Notes under the pieces: generated by a model | The model's input: only the letters and a program-made list of their open reading frames with translations | Database searches by the model: none | Told to the model about the DNA's origin: nothing | Translations under genes and position numbers: made by a program | Shown: positions 8,147-17,050 of the stretch, in pieces | How the letters are laid out: each line of letters starts with the position of its first letter | How positions within the stretch are numbered: position 1 is the stretch's first letter | From: Mediterraneibacter glycyrrhizinilyticus | Lineage (GTDB): Bacteria > Bacillota > Clostridia > Lachnospirales > Lachnospiraceae | Assembly: GCF_015560805.1 (NCBI RefSeq) | Contig: NZ_JADMSO010000004.1 | Span: 124,001 to 188,000 of the forward strand | Direction of reading: 5' to 3' | DNA: 64,000 nt

Positions 8147-9430
8147 ATGTTTGCAGACAGAGCAAAAATATGGATCCGTTCCGGTAAAGGCGGAGACGGA
8201 CATTGTAGTTTCCGCAGAGAGCTGTACGTTGCCAACGGCGGACCGGACGGCGGCGACGGAGGACGCGGCGGAGATTTGATATTTGAAGTAGATGAAGGAC
8301 TCAACACTCTGGTAGATTACCGTCACAAACGGAAATATGCTGCCGGAGACGGAGAGGAAGGCGGCAAACGGCGCTGCCATGGAAAAGACGGAAAAGATCT
8401 TGTGCTGAAAGTGCCGGAGGGAACGGTCATCAAAGAATCAAAGAGCGGTAAAGTCATTGCGGATATGTCGGGAGAAAACCGCCGTCAGGTCGTATTAAAG
8501 GGCGGACGAGGCGGTCTCGGAAACCAGCATTTTGCGACGGCAACGATGCAGGTGCCGAAGTATGCGCAGCCGGGACAGCCGGCGATGGAACTGGAAGTTT
8601 CTTTGGAACTGAAAGTGATCGCGGACGTCGGTTTGATCGGATTTCCGAATGTCGGAAAATCAACGCTCCTTTCCCGTGTAACAAATGCACAGCCGAAAAT
8701 TGCCAATTACCATTTCACGACGCTGAATCCGAATCTTGGCGTAGTAGATCTGGATCACGGAAAGGGATTTGTGATGGCGGATATTCCTGGATTGATCGAA
8801 GGCGCTTCGGAGGGAATCGGACTGGGACATGAATTTTTACGTCATGTCGAGCGTACGAAACTGATGATCCATGTGGTAGATGCAGCAGGAGTCGAGGGAA
8901 GAGATCCGGTTGACGATATTTACAAGATCAATCAGGAACTGGAAAAATACAATCCCGAGATCGCAGCACGTCCGCAGGTGATCGCGGCAAATAAGACGGA
9001 TCTGATCTATTCAGAGGATGAAGATCCGGTTGAGAGACTGAAAGCAGAATTTGAACCGAAAGGTATCAAAGTCTTTCCGATATCAGGCGCAACCGGAAAG
9101 GGTATTTCAGAACTTTTGTATTATGTGAGCGGTGAATTGGAGAAGATGGATTCCACGCCGGTTGTATTTGAACAGGAATACTTCCCGGAAGATGAACTGA
9201 TCTATGAGGAATTGCCGTATACCGTGACAAAAGAAGACGATATGTATGTGATCGAAGGTCCGAAGATCGAGAAAATGCTCGGATATACCAACCTGGATTC
9301 CGAAAAAGGTTTTGCGTTCTTCCAGCGTTTCTTAAAAGAAACGGGGATTCTGGACGACCTGGAAGCAGCGGGGATCCAGGAGGGCGATACCGTCAGAATG
9401 TATGGATTGCAGTTCGATTATTATAAATAA
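8147..9430 (+). CDS. obgE: GTPase ObgE/CgtA
   Basis: 427 residues. Essential GTPase for late 50S assembly and stress signalling. The glycine-rich Obg fold covers residues 1-158 (KGGDGHCSFRRE, GGDGGRGG). The GTPase domain has the P-loop GFPNVGKST (about 164-172), switch region FTTLNPNLG, G3 DIPGLIEGA and G4 NKTD. The C-terminal ~80 residues form the OCT domain of Gram-positive Obg proteins. AAAGGAG precedes the ATG at 8147. Linkage to rplU-rpmA is widely conserved. Confidence 0.96.
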   Translation: MFADRAKIWIRSGKGGDGHCSFRRELYVANGGPDGGDGGRGGDLIFEVDEGLNTLVDYRHKRKYAAGDGEEGGKRRCHGKDGKDLVLKVPEGTVIKESKSGKVIADMSGENRRQVVLKGGRGGLGNQHFATATMQVPKYAQPGQPAMELEVSLELKVIADVGLIGFPNVGKSTLLSRVTNAQPKIANYHFTTLNPNLGVVDLDHGKGFVMADIPGLIEGASEGIGLGHEFLRHVERTKLMIHVVDAAGVEGRDPVDDIYKINQELEKYNPEIAARPQVIAANKTDLIYSEDEDPVERLKAEFEPKGIKVFPISGATGKGISELLYYVSGELEKMDSTPVVFEQEYFPEDELIYEELPYTVTKEDDMYVIEGPKIEKMLGYTNLDSEKGFAFFQRFLKETGILDDLEAAGIQEGDTVRMYGLQFDYYK

Positions 9431-9445
9431 ACAGGAGAACACGAG

Positions 9446-9736
9446 ATGACAACGAAACAGAGAGCATATTTAAAGAGTCTGGCAATGACGATGGATCCGA
9501 TCTTTCAAATCGGAAAATCCAGCATGACGCCGGGATTGACCCAGGCGATCGCCGAGGCATTGGAAGCGCGGGAGCTGATCAAGATCAGCGTGCTGAAAAA
9601 CTGTGCAGACGATCCGTCCGAGCTGGCGCAGCTTGTGGCAGAGCGCACCCGTTCCCAGGTTGTTCAGGTGATCGGAAAGAAGATCGTTCTGTACAAAGAG
9701 GGAAAAGATAATAAGAAAAAAATCGTATTACCGTAG
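9446..9736 (+). CDS. yhbY: YhbY-type CRM-domain RNA-binding protein
   Basis: 96 residues, one CRM domain. Features are PIFQIGKSSMTPGL near residue 20, then ELIKISVL and the final IGKKIVLYK. YhbY-type proteins associate with pre-50S particles, which fits the position 15 bases after obgE. AGGAG lies just before the ATG. Nothing unusual. Confidence 0.92.
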   Translation: MTTKQRAYLKSLAMTMDPIFQIGKSSMTPGLTQAIAEALEARELIKISVLKNCADDPSELAQLVAERTRSQVVQVIGKKIVLYKEGKDNKKKIVLP

Positions 9737-9744
9737 GTGAGGAT

Positions 9745-10356
9745 ATGAAGATCGGGATCATGGGCGGAACATTTGATCCGATCCATATCGGACATCTTCT
9801 GCTTGGCATGTTTGCATATGAAGATTTCGGATTGGATGAGATCTGGTTTCTGCCCAACGGAAATCCGCCGCATAAGCAGACAAAAGAGGGGGAAGAGGCG
9901 CTTGGACACCGGATCGAGATGGTGCGCCGTGCGATCAGTGATGTGCCGTATTTCCGGCTTTGCCTGCATGAAGCAAAGGAAAAAGAGCATTCCTACACAT
10001 ACAAGACGATGCGGGAATTATGCGCGCTTTATCCGGAGGATACATTTTATTTTATTCTGGGAGCAGACTCGCTTTTTGCGATTGAAGAATGGAAATATTT
10101 TCGGGAAATTTTTCCGACATGCACGATCCTTGCGGCAATGCGGGACGATAAAGATGTGGAAGACATGATGCGGCAGATCGCGTATTTGGAAGACACATAT
10201 GGCGCAAAGATCTCTCTTCTGCGTGCGCCGCTTCTGGAAATCTCGTCCACAACATTGCGGGAACGTGCGGCACAGGGAAAAAGTGTGGCATATATGGTTC
10301 CCCATGCCGTGGAGGAATATATGCAGGAGCACGCGCTTTATCGTAAAGGAGAATAG
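9745..10356 (+). CDS. nadD: Nicotinate-nucleotide adenylyltransferase
   Basis: 203 residues. Transfers AMP from ATP to nicotinate mononucleotide in NAD synthesis. The GGTFDPIHIGHL motif (residues 7-18) is the HIGH-type nucleotide-binding site, and LEISSTTLRERAAQG near residue 165 contains the ISSTxxR signature. The gene lies 8 bases after yhbY and 2 bases before yqeK, the usual Firmicute order yhbY-nadD-yqeK-rsfS. Confidence 0.95.
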   Translation: MKIGIMGGTFDPIHIGHLLLGMFAYEDFGLDEIWFLPNGNPPHKQTKEGEEALGHRIEMVRRAISDVPYFRLCLHEAKEKEHSYTYKTMRELCALYPEDTFYFILGADSLFAIEEWKYFREIFPTCTILAAMRDDKDVEDMMRQIAYLEDTYGAKISLLRAPLLEISSTTLRERAAQGKSVAYMVPHAVEEYMQEHALYRKGE

Positions 10357-10358
10357 AG

Positions 10359-10931
10359 ATGGCAGATTTAGAAAAAATCCGGTGCGAATTGAAAAAACAA
10401 CTGAAAAAAGAACGTTATATCCATACGATCGGCGTGATGTATACGGCGGCATCCATGGCGATGCGATATGGCGAGGATATAGAGAAAGCGATGACGGCAG
10501 GGCTTCTGCATGACTGTGGGAAATTTGCACCTGCCGGAGAACAGATCCGTCTCTGCAAAAAGTATGGGCTTTCGCTTAAGGAATCCGAAGTGGAGATGCC
10601 CGCGCTGATCCATGCGAAACTGGGCGCATATCTTGCGAAAGAGACTTATAAGGTCTGTGACGGTGAGATCCTGAACGCGATCCTGTATCACACGACAGGG
10701 CGTCCGGATATGACGATGCTGGAAAAAATCGTCTTTCTGGCTGACTACATCGAACCGGGGCGTAAGATGATTCCCGGACTTTCCGATGTACGCAGTTTGG
10801 CATTTACGAACATTGATCGTGCGGTCTGCCTTTGCTCGAAGCAGACGCTTTCTTATCTGGAAAAAAGCGGGCGATCAATAGACCCGATGACAAGAGAAAC
10901 GTTTTTATATTACAGCGAACAGAAAAAATAA
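10359..10931 (+). CDS. yqeK: YqeK-type HD-domain diadenosine tetraphosphate hydrolase
   Basis: 190 residues. HD-domain metal ligands are seen in YIHTIGVMYTA (His), LLHDCGKF (HD) and LIHAKLGA; the IVFLADYIEPGR segment is typical of the family. YqeK proteins split Ap4A symmetrically to ADP, a role in dinucleotide stress signalling shown for the Firmicute family. AAAGGAG precedes the ATG at 10359. Confidence 0.92.
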   Translation: MADLEKIRCELKKQLKKERYIHTIGVMYTAASMAMRYGEDIEKAMTAGLLHDCGKFAPAGEQIRLCKKYGLSLKESEVEMPALIHAKLGAYLAKETYKVCDGEILNAILYHTTGRPDMTMLEKIVFLADYIEPGRKMIPGLSDVRSLAFTNIDRAVCLCSKQTLSYLEKSGRSIDPMTRETFLYYSEQKK

Positions 10932-10974
10932 GATGCCGCAGTCTGAGACGGCATACAACGTGGAGGTGGAAACA

Positions 10975-11325
10975 GTGCAGGCGAAAGAAATGGCAAAAAT
11001 CGCATATCATGCATTAGATGAGAAAAAGGGAGAAGACATCCGCATCATTGATATTGCGGGAATCTCGGTACTGGCAGATTATTTTATTATTGCAAATGGT
11101 TCCAGTGAAAGTCAGGTACAGGCGATGGTAGACAATGTAGAAGAGGAGATGCATAAAGCAGGATATTCTCTGAAACAGCGGGAAGGATACGGAAGCGGAA
11201 ACTGGGTGCTTCTGGATTTCGGCGATGTGATCGTGCATGTATTTGATAAGGAAAATCGCTTGTTTTATGATCTGGAGAGAATCTGGCGAGACGGAAAAAA
11301 TATCGGGATCGCAGAACTTTCCTGA
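10975..11325 (+). CDS. rsfS: Ribosomal silencing factor RsfS
   Basis: 116 residues from the GTG at 10975. GGAGGTG at 10962-10968 lies 6 bases before this GTG, whereas the in-frame ATG at 10933 has no ribosome site and falls in a small hairpin (ATGCCG 10933-10938 with CGGCAT 10949-10954). Family motifs are DIAGISVLADYFIIANG and VLLDFGDVIVHVF followed by the Tyr/Leu-rich end. RsfS binds L14 and blocks subunit joining in starvation. Last gene of the obgE-yhbY-nadD-yqeK-rsfS run. Confidence 0.92.
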   Translation: MQAKEMAKIAYHALDEKKGEDIRIIDIAGISVLADYFIIANGSSESQVQAMVDNVEEEMHKAGYSLKQREGYGSGNWVLLDFGDVIVHVFDKENRLFYDLERIWRDGKNIGIAELS

Positions 11326-11421
11326 GGGATTTTTGTGAAAAAAGAGTGTGAAACGGGGCAGTCGGGAATCGGCGGTCCCATTTTTTAATGCATTATTTCA
11401 TATGATTTTTTGAAAAAACAG

Positions 11422-11449
11422 TTGACAAAAAATTTTTTTATAGTATACT
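11422..11449 (+). promoter_or_regulatory. Promoter of the fatty acid synthesis cluster
   Basis: TTGACA (11422-11427), 16-base spacer, TATACT (11444-11449). The -10 element overlaps the first FabT-type palindrome, so a bound repressor would block RNA polymerase. The start codon of fabH is 90 bases downstream. No strong terminator of rsfS was found in 11326-11421. Confidence 0.8.
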
Positions 11450-11477
11450 TTGAACATCAAAGTATTTGAGATTCAAA
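11446..11477 (+). promoter_or_regulatory. Tandem FabT-type operators
   Basis: The first is a perfect inverted repeat TACTTTGA-ACA-TCAAAGTA (11446-11464). The second is TTTGA-GAT-TCAAA (11465-11477); centres are 16 bases apart, about one and a half helical turns. The TTTGA-N3-TCAAA core matches the box bound by FabT, the MarR-type fatty acid repressor of streptococci. A FabT-like gene ends this same cluster (20704-21150), so autologous control is inferred. Confidence 0.75.
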
Positions 11478-11538
11478 AGAGTGTGGAAAGAGAAAATATA
11501 CACGGAATCATGATCAAATGCGAAGATAAGGAGAGGTT

Positions 11539-12462
11539 ATGGTTGGAAGAATATGCGGGACGGGAGCGTATGCTCCCCCTGTTTTTGTGAGCAATGAAGA
11601 CTTGGAAAATGTGGTGGATACGAGTGATACATGGATCCGTGAGAGGACAGGAATTGCGCGGCGGCATATTGCGGTGGAGGATACTGCCGTTACGATGGCG
11701 GTGGAAGCTGCCAGGCAGGCGCTTGCAGACGGAGAGATCGATCCGGAAGCGGTGGAACTAATCCTGGTATCGACGATTTCCCCGGAAAGGGTTCTTCCCT
11801 GCACGGCGTGCGAAGTCCAGAAACAACTTGGGGCTGTTCATGCAGTTTGTTTCGATCTGAATGCAGCCTGCGCCGGATTTTTGTATGCATACAATACTGC
11901 GCAGGCATATATCCGCAGCGGTATGTACAAAACGGTTCTTGTGATCGGAACGGAGCGGCTCTCCCAATTGGTGGACTGGACCGATCGAAACACCTGTATT
12001 TTATTCGGGGACGGAGCGGGAGCTGTCGTGCTGACAGAAACGGAAAATGGGAGATACAACATGACGGCACATTCCGACGGAAGAAAGGGGGAAGCGCTGA
12101 CATGCAGGACAGACGGAAAAATCCGGATGGACGGTCAGGAAGTATTTCGATTTGCGGTGAAGAGTGTTCCGGAGTGTATCCGGGAGCTGCTTGACCGGGA
12201 ACAGCTTTTGGCGGAGGACATTGATTATTTTGTTCTGCATCAGGCGAACCGGAGGATCGTGGAAGCGGTGGCAAAACGTCTGAACGTACCGCCGGAGCGA
12301 TTTCCAATGAATTTAGAAGAATACGGGAACACGTCTTCGGCGAGTATACCGATCCTACTCCATGAGATGAAACAGAACGGAATGTTGAAATCCGGTAAAA
12401 AACTGGTTCTTGCCGGATTCGGCGCAGGATTATCGTGGGGAGCAAGTTTGACGGAATGGTAA
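11539..12462 (+). CDS. fabH: Beta-ketoacyl-ACP synthase III
   Basis: 307 residues. Condenses an acyl-CoA primer with malonyl-ACP to start type II fatty acid synthesis. The triad is visible: Cys in NAACAGFLYA (about residue 112), His in VLHQANRR, Asn in EYGNTSSASIP. The opening (GTGAYAPP) is normal for the family. AGGAGAGG precedes the ATG. First gene after the operator pair, so repression here would affect the whole run to accDA. Confidence 0.95.
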   Translation: MVGRICGTGAYAPPVFVSNEDLENVVDTSDTWIRERTGIARRHIAVEDTAVTMAVEAARQALADGEIDPEAVELILVSTISPERVLPCTACEVQKQLGAVHAVCFDLNAACAGFLYAYNTAQAYIRSGMYKTVLVIGTERLSQLVDWTDRNTCILFGDGAGAVVLTETENGRYNMTAHSDGRKGEALTCRTDGKIRMDGQEVFRFAVKSVPECIRELLDREQLLAEDIDYFVLHQANRRIVEAVAKRLNVPPERFPMNLEEYGNTSSASIPILLHEMKQNGMLKSGKKLVLAGFGAGLSWGASLTEW

Positions 12463-12520
12463 TTCCCTATTATGGATTACATAGAAAATAAACAAAGCGA
12501 AATGTAAAGGAGATCATGAA

Positions 12521-12745
12521 ATGTTAGAGAAAGTAAAAGAAATTACAGCGGAAGCACTTGGAGTGGAAACAGAGACATTAACGGCGGAGACTTCTTTCAA
12601 GGAGGATCTGGGAGCGGATTCGCTGGATCTGTTTGAGATGGTAATGATGTTTGAAGAAGAATTCGGACAGGAAATCCCGAGTGAAGATCTGGAGAAACTG
12701 ACGACGATCGGCGCAGTTGTGGAATATCTGGAGGCCGCAAAATGA
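12521..12745 (+). CDS. acpP: Acyl carrier protein
   Basis: 74 residues, acidic. The phosphopantetheine serine lies in GADSLDLFEMV (about residue 36). It carries the growing acyl chain for the Fab enzymes encoded around it. The stop overlaps the fabK start by 4 bases (ATGA), implying coupled translation. AAAGGAG precedes the ATG. Confidence 0.96.
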   Translation: MLEKVKEITAEALGVETETLTAETSFKEDLGADSLDLFEMVMMFEEEFGQEIPSEDLEKLTTIGAVVEYLEAAK

Positions 12746-13692
12746 AAACGAGAGTGACGAACCTTCTGGGTATCCGTTGTCCGGTCATTCAGGGAGGTAT
12801 GGCATGGGTGGCAGATTACCATCTTGCCGCTGCTGTTTCCGAAGCGGGAGGTCTTGGGATGATCGGAGCCGGCGGCGCGTCCGGTGAATGGGTGCGGGAG
12901 CAGATCCGGGAAGTAAAGAAACGGACAGACCGTCCCTTTGGAGTGAATCTGATGCTGATGAATCCGGAAGCTGATGTGATCGCTAAGATCCTTGCGGAAG
13001 AGCAGGTTCCGGTTGTGACGACCGGAGCCGGCAGCCCGGAAAAATATATGAAACAATGGAAAGCCGCGGGAATCAAAGTGATCCCGGTGATCGCATCGGT
13101 GGCAATGGCAAAACGTATGGAACGGGTTGGCGCAGACGCCGTCGTCGCAGAGGGCACGGAAGCAGGGGGGCATATCGGAGAGAATACGACGATGGTCCTT
13201 GTTCCGCAGATCGTGGATGCAGTGACGATCCCGGTGATTGCTGCCGGAGGTATTGCAGACGGACGTACGATGGCGGCGGCATTGATGCTGGGAGCAGAGG
13301 GAGTACAGATGGGAACCGCATTTATCGCAACAAAAGAGGCTGCGGTTCATGAACAGTATAAAGCGTGTATCGTGCGTGCGAAAGATATTGATTCCCGCGT
13401 GACAGGGCGTTCCACGGGACATCCGGTGAGGACGCTTCGTAATCCGATGACAAAAGAATATCTGCGGCTGGAAAAAGACGGAGCTTCGTTTGAGGAGCTG
13501 GAACGTCTGACACTTGGCGGACTGCGAAAAGCGGTTGTGGATGGAAATGTAACCGACGGAAGTGTGATGGCCGGGCAGATCGCAGGAATGATCCATGAAA
13601 TAAAAAGCTGTGAAGAACTGATAGGAACAATCATTTCAGAAACGGAACAACGGATCAAGGCGGTACAGAAAGGAGTCGTGTGGGATGAGTAA
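12742..13692 (+). CDS. fabK: Enoyl-ACP reductase II (FMN-dependent)
   Basis: 316 residues. NAD(P)H- and FMN-dependent reduction of the 2-enoyl-ACP double bond, the last step of each elongation cycle. The TIM-barrel opens with LLGIRCPVIQGGMAWVAD; the flavin phosphate loop includes AGGIADGRTMAAALMLGAEG (about residues 173-192), and EGTEAGGHIG (about 136-145) holds the conserved catalytic-region His. The locus has FabK and no FabI; FabK enzymes are not inhibited by triclosan. Starts within acpP and overlaps fabD by 8 bases. Confidence 0.95.
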   Translation: MKTRVTNLLGIRCPVIQGGMAWVADYHLAAAVSEAGGLGMIGAGGASGEWVREQIREVKKRTDRPFGVNLMLMNPEADVIAKILAEEQVPVVTTGAGSPEKYMKQWKAAGIKVIPVIASVAMAKRMERVGADAVVAEGTEAGGHIGENTTMVLVPQIVDAVTIPVIAAGGIADGRTMAAALMLGAEGVQMGTAFIATKEAAVHEQYKACIVRAKDIDSRVTGRSTGHPVRTLRNPMTKEYLRLEKDGASFEELERLTLGGLRKAVVDGNVTDGSVMAGQIAGMIHEIKSCEELIGTIISETEQRIKAVQKGVVWDE

Positions 13693-14605
13693 GACCGCAT
13701 TCTTGTTTCCGGGACAAGGCGTACAAAAAGCCGGGATGGGGAAAGATTTTTATGAACACAGCGCCGTTGCGAGAGAGATTTTCGACATGGCGTCCGAAGT
13801 GCTCCAGATGGACATGAAAAAGCTGTGTTTTACGGAAAATGAAAAACTAAATCAGACGGAATATACGCAGGCTGCACTTGTGACCACCTGTCTGGCAATG
13901 GCGAGGAGCGCGGAAGCCAAAGGAATGAAAGCGGATGTGACAGCCGGATTGAGTTTGGGAGAATACTGTGCGATCGCCATTTCCGGCGGTATGTATGACC
14001 GGGAAGCGGTGTATGCGGTGCGGAAACGAGGAATCCTGATGGAACAGGCAGTTCCGGGTGGCGAGGGGGCGATGGCTGCCGTGCTGGGCTTGTCTGCCGA
14101 TCAGGTGGAACATGTGCTGAACGAGCGGGAAGATGTTTTCGTTGCAAATTATAACTGCCCGGGGCAGATCGTGATCACCGGAAAAAAGGACGCGGTTTTG
14201 CAGGCGGGGGAAGCGTTGATTTCCCACGGTGCAAAAAGAGTTTTGCCGCTGAAAGTAAGCGGACCTTTTCATTCTCCGTTTTTGCGGGAGGCGGGAAATC
14301 GGCTCGAAGAAACTTTGAGAGAGATTTCGTGGAAAGAGCTGCGGATCCCGTACATCACAAATGTAACGGCAGCTCCTGTTCTGGAAACCGAAAAAATACA
14401 GGAACTTCTTGTACGGCAAGTCGCATCACCGGTCCGCTGGCAGCAAAGTATGGAACGGATGATCGCGGAGGGGGTAGATACGTTTATCGAGATCGGTCCC
14501 GGAAATACATTGCGGGGCTTTTTGAAAAAAATTGACAGAAACGTGAAAGTCTGTTCTGTAAATACGTGGGAAGCACTGGAAAAAAGTTTGGAGGGACCGG
14601 CATGA
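13685..14605 (+). CDS. fabD: Malonyl-CoA:ACP transacylase
   Basis: 306 residues. Moves malonyl groups from CoA to ACP. FPGQG near residue 8, nucleophile Ser in AGLSLGEYCA (about residue 92) and catalytic His in SGPFHSPF (about residue 199) are all present. It overlaps fabK by 8 bases and fabG by 4, so the whole set is probably translated in a coupled way. Confidence 0.95.
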   Translation: MSKTAFLFPGQGVQKAGMGKDFYEHSAVAREIFDMASEVLQMDMKKLCFTENEKLNQTEYTQAALVTTCLAMARSAEAKGMKADVTAGLSLGEYCAIAISGGMYDREAVYAVRKRGILMEQAVPGGEGAMAAVLGLSADQVEHVLNEREDVFVANYNCPGQIVITGKKDAVLQAGEALISHGAKRVLPLKVSGPFHSPFLREAGNRLEETLREISWKELRIPYITNVTAAPVLETEKIQELLVRQVASPVRWQQSMERMIAEGVDTFIEIGPGNTLRGFLKKIDRNVKVCSVNTWEALEKSLEGPA

Positions 14606-15345
14606 ATTTAGAGGGAAAGACGGCGCTTGTGACCGGCGCGTCCCGTGGGATCGGGCGCGCGATCGCTTTGGAATTGGCGAAAAAGGGGGCGGACGTACTG
14701 CTCAATTATAATGGATCCGTTGACAGAGCCAGGGAAGTGAAAGCGGAAATTGAAAGACTAGGAAAAAACGCGCAGCTCTATCAATGCGATGTAGCGGATT
14801 ATTCTGCATGCGAAACGATGTTCCGGGATATTTTTGCAGAACATTCCGGACTGGATATTCTGGTAAATAATGCGGGAATTACAAGAGACGGACTGCTGAT
14901 GCGGATGTCGGAGGAAGCGTTCGATTCTGTGATCGATACAAACTTGAAAGGAACATTTCATTGTATGCGTTTTGCCGCAAGACAGATGATGAAACAACGC
15001 AGCGGCAGGATCATTAATCTTTCCTCCATTGTCGGTGTTGCCGGAAATGCAGGGCAGACCAATTATGCGGCATCGAAAGCCGGTGTGATCGGATTGACTA
15101 AAGCGGCAGCAAAAGAGCTGGCATCACGGAAGATCACGGTCAATGCGGTTGCGCCGGGATTTATTGAAACCGATATGACGGCCCGGCTTCCGGAAAAAAT
15201 CAGAGAACAGACACTTTTGCAAATCCCTGCCGGGAGTTTTGGAAAAGCCGAAGATGTCGCTCATGCAGTGGTATTTTTAGCGTCGGAAGAAGCCGGATAT
15301 ATTACCGGGCAGGTTTTGCATGTGGACGGCGGAATGGCGATGTAG
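14602..15345 (+). CDS. fabG: 3-oxoacyl-ACP reductase
   Basis: 247 residues. NADPH-dependent short-chain dehydrogenase of the elongation cycle. Cofactor loop TGASRGIGRA (about residues 12-21), NNAG at 89-92, catalytic Ser in LSSIVGVAGN, and YAASK with the Tyr-Lys pair near 154-158. The open frame extends into fabD, but GGAGGGA just before the ATG at 14602 and the ATGA overlap with the fabD stop decide the start. Confidence 0.95.
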   Translation: MNLEGKTALVTGASRGIGRAIALELAKKGADVLLNYNGSVDRAREVKAEIERLGKNAQLYQCDVADYSACETMFRDIFAEHSGLDILVNNAGITRDGLLMRMSEEAFDSVIDTNLKGTFHCMRFAARQMMKQRSGRIINLSSIVGVAGNAGQTNYAASKAGVIGLTKAAAKELASRKITVNAVAPGFIETDMTARLPEKIREQTLLQIPAGSFGKAEDVAHAVVFLASEEAGYITGQVLHVDGGMAM

Positions 15346-15358
15346 CAGAGGAGGATAT

Positions 15359-16597
15359 ATGAAACGAAGAGTGGTGATCACAGGGATGGGGGCGGTGACC
15401 CCGATCGGAAATACGGTACCGGAGTTCTGGGACGGAATCCGAAACGGAACCGTCGGGATCGGAGAGATCAGCAAATTTGATACGGAAGCGTATCAAGTAA
15501 AGCTGGCGGCAGAAGTAAAAGGATTTGACGCCAGGGAACGGATGGATTTTAAATCTGCAAAACGGATGGAATTGTTTTCACAATATGCAGTTGCCGCCGC
15601 AAAAGAAGCATTTGAAGATGCGGGACTGCATATGGAAGAGGAAGACCCGTACCGCGTGGGGACGATCGTCGGTTCGGGGATCGGAAGTCTGCAGACGGCA
15701 GAAAGGGAATATGGGAAAATACTGGAGCGCGGACCGGCGAGAGTCAATCCGCTGACGGTTCCGTTGATGATTTCCAATATGGCGGCGGGAAACGTTGCGA
15801 TCCAGCTTGGACTGAAAGGAAAATGTACCAGTGTCACGACCGCATGTGCATCCGGCACACATTCTATCGGAGATGCTCTGCGTGCCATTCAGTATGGGGA
15901 TGCGGAGGTGATGCTTGCCGGCGGCAGTGAAAGCGCGATCTGCCCGACCGCGGTTGCCGGATTCACAAATCTGACGGCACTGACAACGAGTACAGATCCT
16001 ACACGGGCTTCGATCCCGTTCGACCGGGATCGAAACGGATTTGTGATCGGAGAGGGCGCGGGGATCGTTGTACTGGAAGAATTGGAACATGCAAAAAAGC
16101 GAGGCGCACACATTTATGCGGAACTGGCAGGTTACGGTGCCACCTGTGATGCATGGCATATCACGTCCCCCGCTGAAGACGGAAGCGGTGCGGCAAAAGC
16201 AATGGAGCTGGCAGTCCGGGAAAGCGGACTTTCCAAACGAGACATCGGTTACATCAACGCACATGGTACGAGTACGCATCACAATGATTTGTTTGAGACC
16301 CGTGCGATCCGAAATGTATTTGGAACACATGCCGATGATCTGATCGTGAATTCAACCAAGTCTATGATCGGACATCTGCTTGGCGCCGCCGGCGCGGTGG
16401 AATTGATCGTATGTGTGAAAACGATCCGAGAGGGATTTATACATCAGACAATGGGAACGAATGTTTTGGATCCTGCCTGTGATCTGGATTATGCCGTGGG
16501 AGCGCCGGTGGAAAGATCCGTAACCTGTGCACTCAGTAATTCGCTTGGATTTGGCGGACATAACGCCTCGCTTCTTGTAAAAAAATATGAGAGATAG
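15359..16597 (+). CDS. fabF: Beta-ketoacyl-ACP synthase II
   Basis: 412 residues. Elongating condensing enzyme. The Cys-His-His set is visible in TTACASGTHSIGDALR (Cys near residue 164), NAHGTSTHHND and STKSMIGHLLGAAGA. The longest frame starts 39 bases earlier inside fabG; AGAGGAGG at 15346-15353 supports the ATG at 15359. It sits 13 bases after fabG and 12 before accB. Confidence 0.95.
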   Translation: MKRRVVITGMGAVTPIGNTVPEFWDGIRNGTVGIGEISKFDTEAYQVKLAAEVKGFDARERMDFKSAKRMELFSQYAVAAAKEAFEDAGLHMEEEDPYRVGTIVGSGIGSLQTAEREYGKILERGPARVNPLTVPLMISNMAAGNVAIQLGLKGKCTSVTTACASGTHSIGDALRAIQYGDAEVMLAGGSESAICPTAVAGFTNLTALTTSTDPTRASIPFDRDRNGFVIGEGAGIVVLEELEHAKKRGAHIYAELAGYGATCDAWHITSPAEDGSGAAKAMELAVRESGLSKRDIGYINAHGTSTHHNDLFETRAIRNVFGTHADDLIVNSTKSMIGHLLGAAGAVELIVCVKTIREGFIHQTMGTNVLDPACDLDYAVGAPVERSVTCALSNSLGFGGHNASLLVKKYER

Positions 16598-16609
16598 GAG
16601 ATTGACGAG

Positions 16610-17038
16610 ATGGAAACAGAAGAATTGAAACAGTTGATCCATGCCGTATCCTCATCGAAGCTTCAGGAATTTCAATATGAAGAGAGCGGGATAAAGATCG
16701 CGATGAAGAAAGGGATTTCTTCTTCGGGCAAGGCGGCGGACGCCGGGAAAATAACGGTGGAGACATCCGAGATTTCAGAAAACGATCCGAAACCGGACAC
16801 AGAAGAACATGTGGTGAGATCTCCGCTTGTCGGAACCTTTTATGCGGCGCCGGAAGAGGGAGCGTCTCCCTATGTACAGGCAGGGGATGCCGTGAAAAAG
16901 GGGCAGACGCTTGCAATCGTAGAGGCAATGAAACTGATGAATGAGATCGAGTGCGATCAAGACGGTTTCATCACAAACATCTATGTCAAAAACGGAGAAA
17001 ATGTGGAATACGGACAGCCGTTGTTCGGCATTCGGTAA
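16610..17038 (+). CDS. accB: Biotin carboxyl carrier protein of acetyl-CoA carboxylase
   Basis: 142 residues. The C-terminal biotinyl domain carries the biotinylated lysine in VEAMKLMNEIE (about residue 107). Before it are an Ala/Gly/Ser/Lys-rich linker and an N-terminal oligomerisation segment (ELKQLIHAVSSSKLQEFQYE). No biotin ligase gene is near. AGGAG at 16596-16600, overlapping the fabF stop, is 9 bases from the ATG. Confidence 0.94.
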   Translation: METEELKQLIHAVSSSKLQEFQYEESGIKIAMKKGISSSGKAADAGKITVETSEISENDPKPDTEEHVVRSPLVGTFYAAPEEGASPYVQAGDAVKKGQTLAIVEAMKLMNEIECDQDGFITNIYVKNGENVEYGQPLFGIR

Positions 17039-17050
17039 AGGAGCAGTGCT

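Noticed and set aside
11326-11421. Terminator of rsfS at the GGGGCAGTCGG...GGTCCCATTTTTT stretch
   Set aside because: Only a short interrupted stem can be drawn; not strong enough to list although a T tract is present.
12514-13596. 360-codon open frame on the - strand
   Set aside because: Antisense to acpP and fabK; Cys/His-rich composition typical of a shadow frame.
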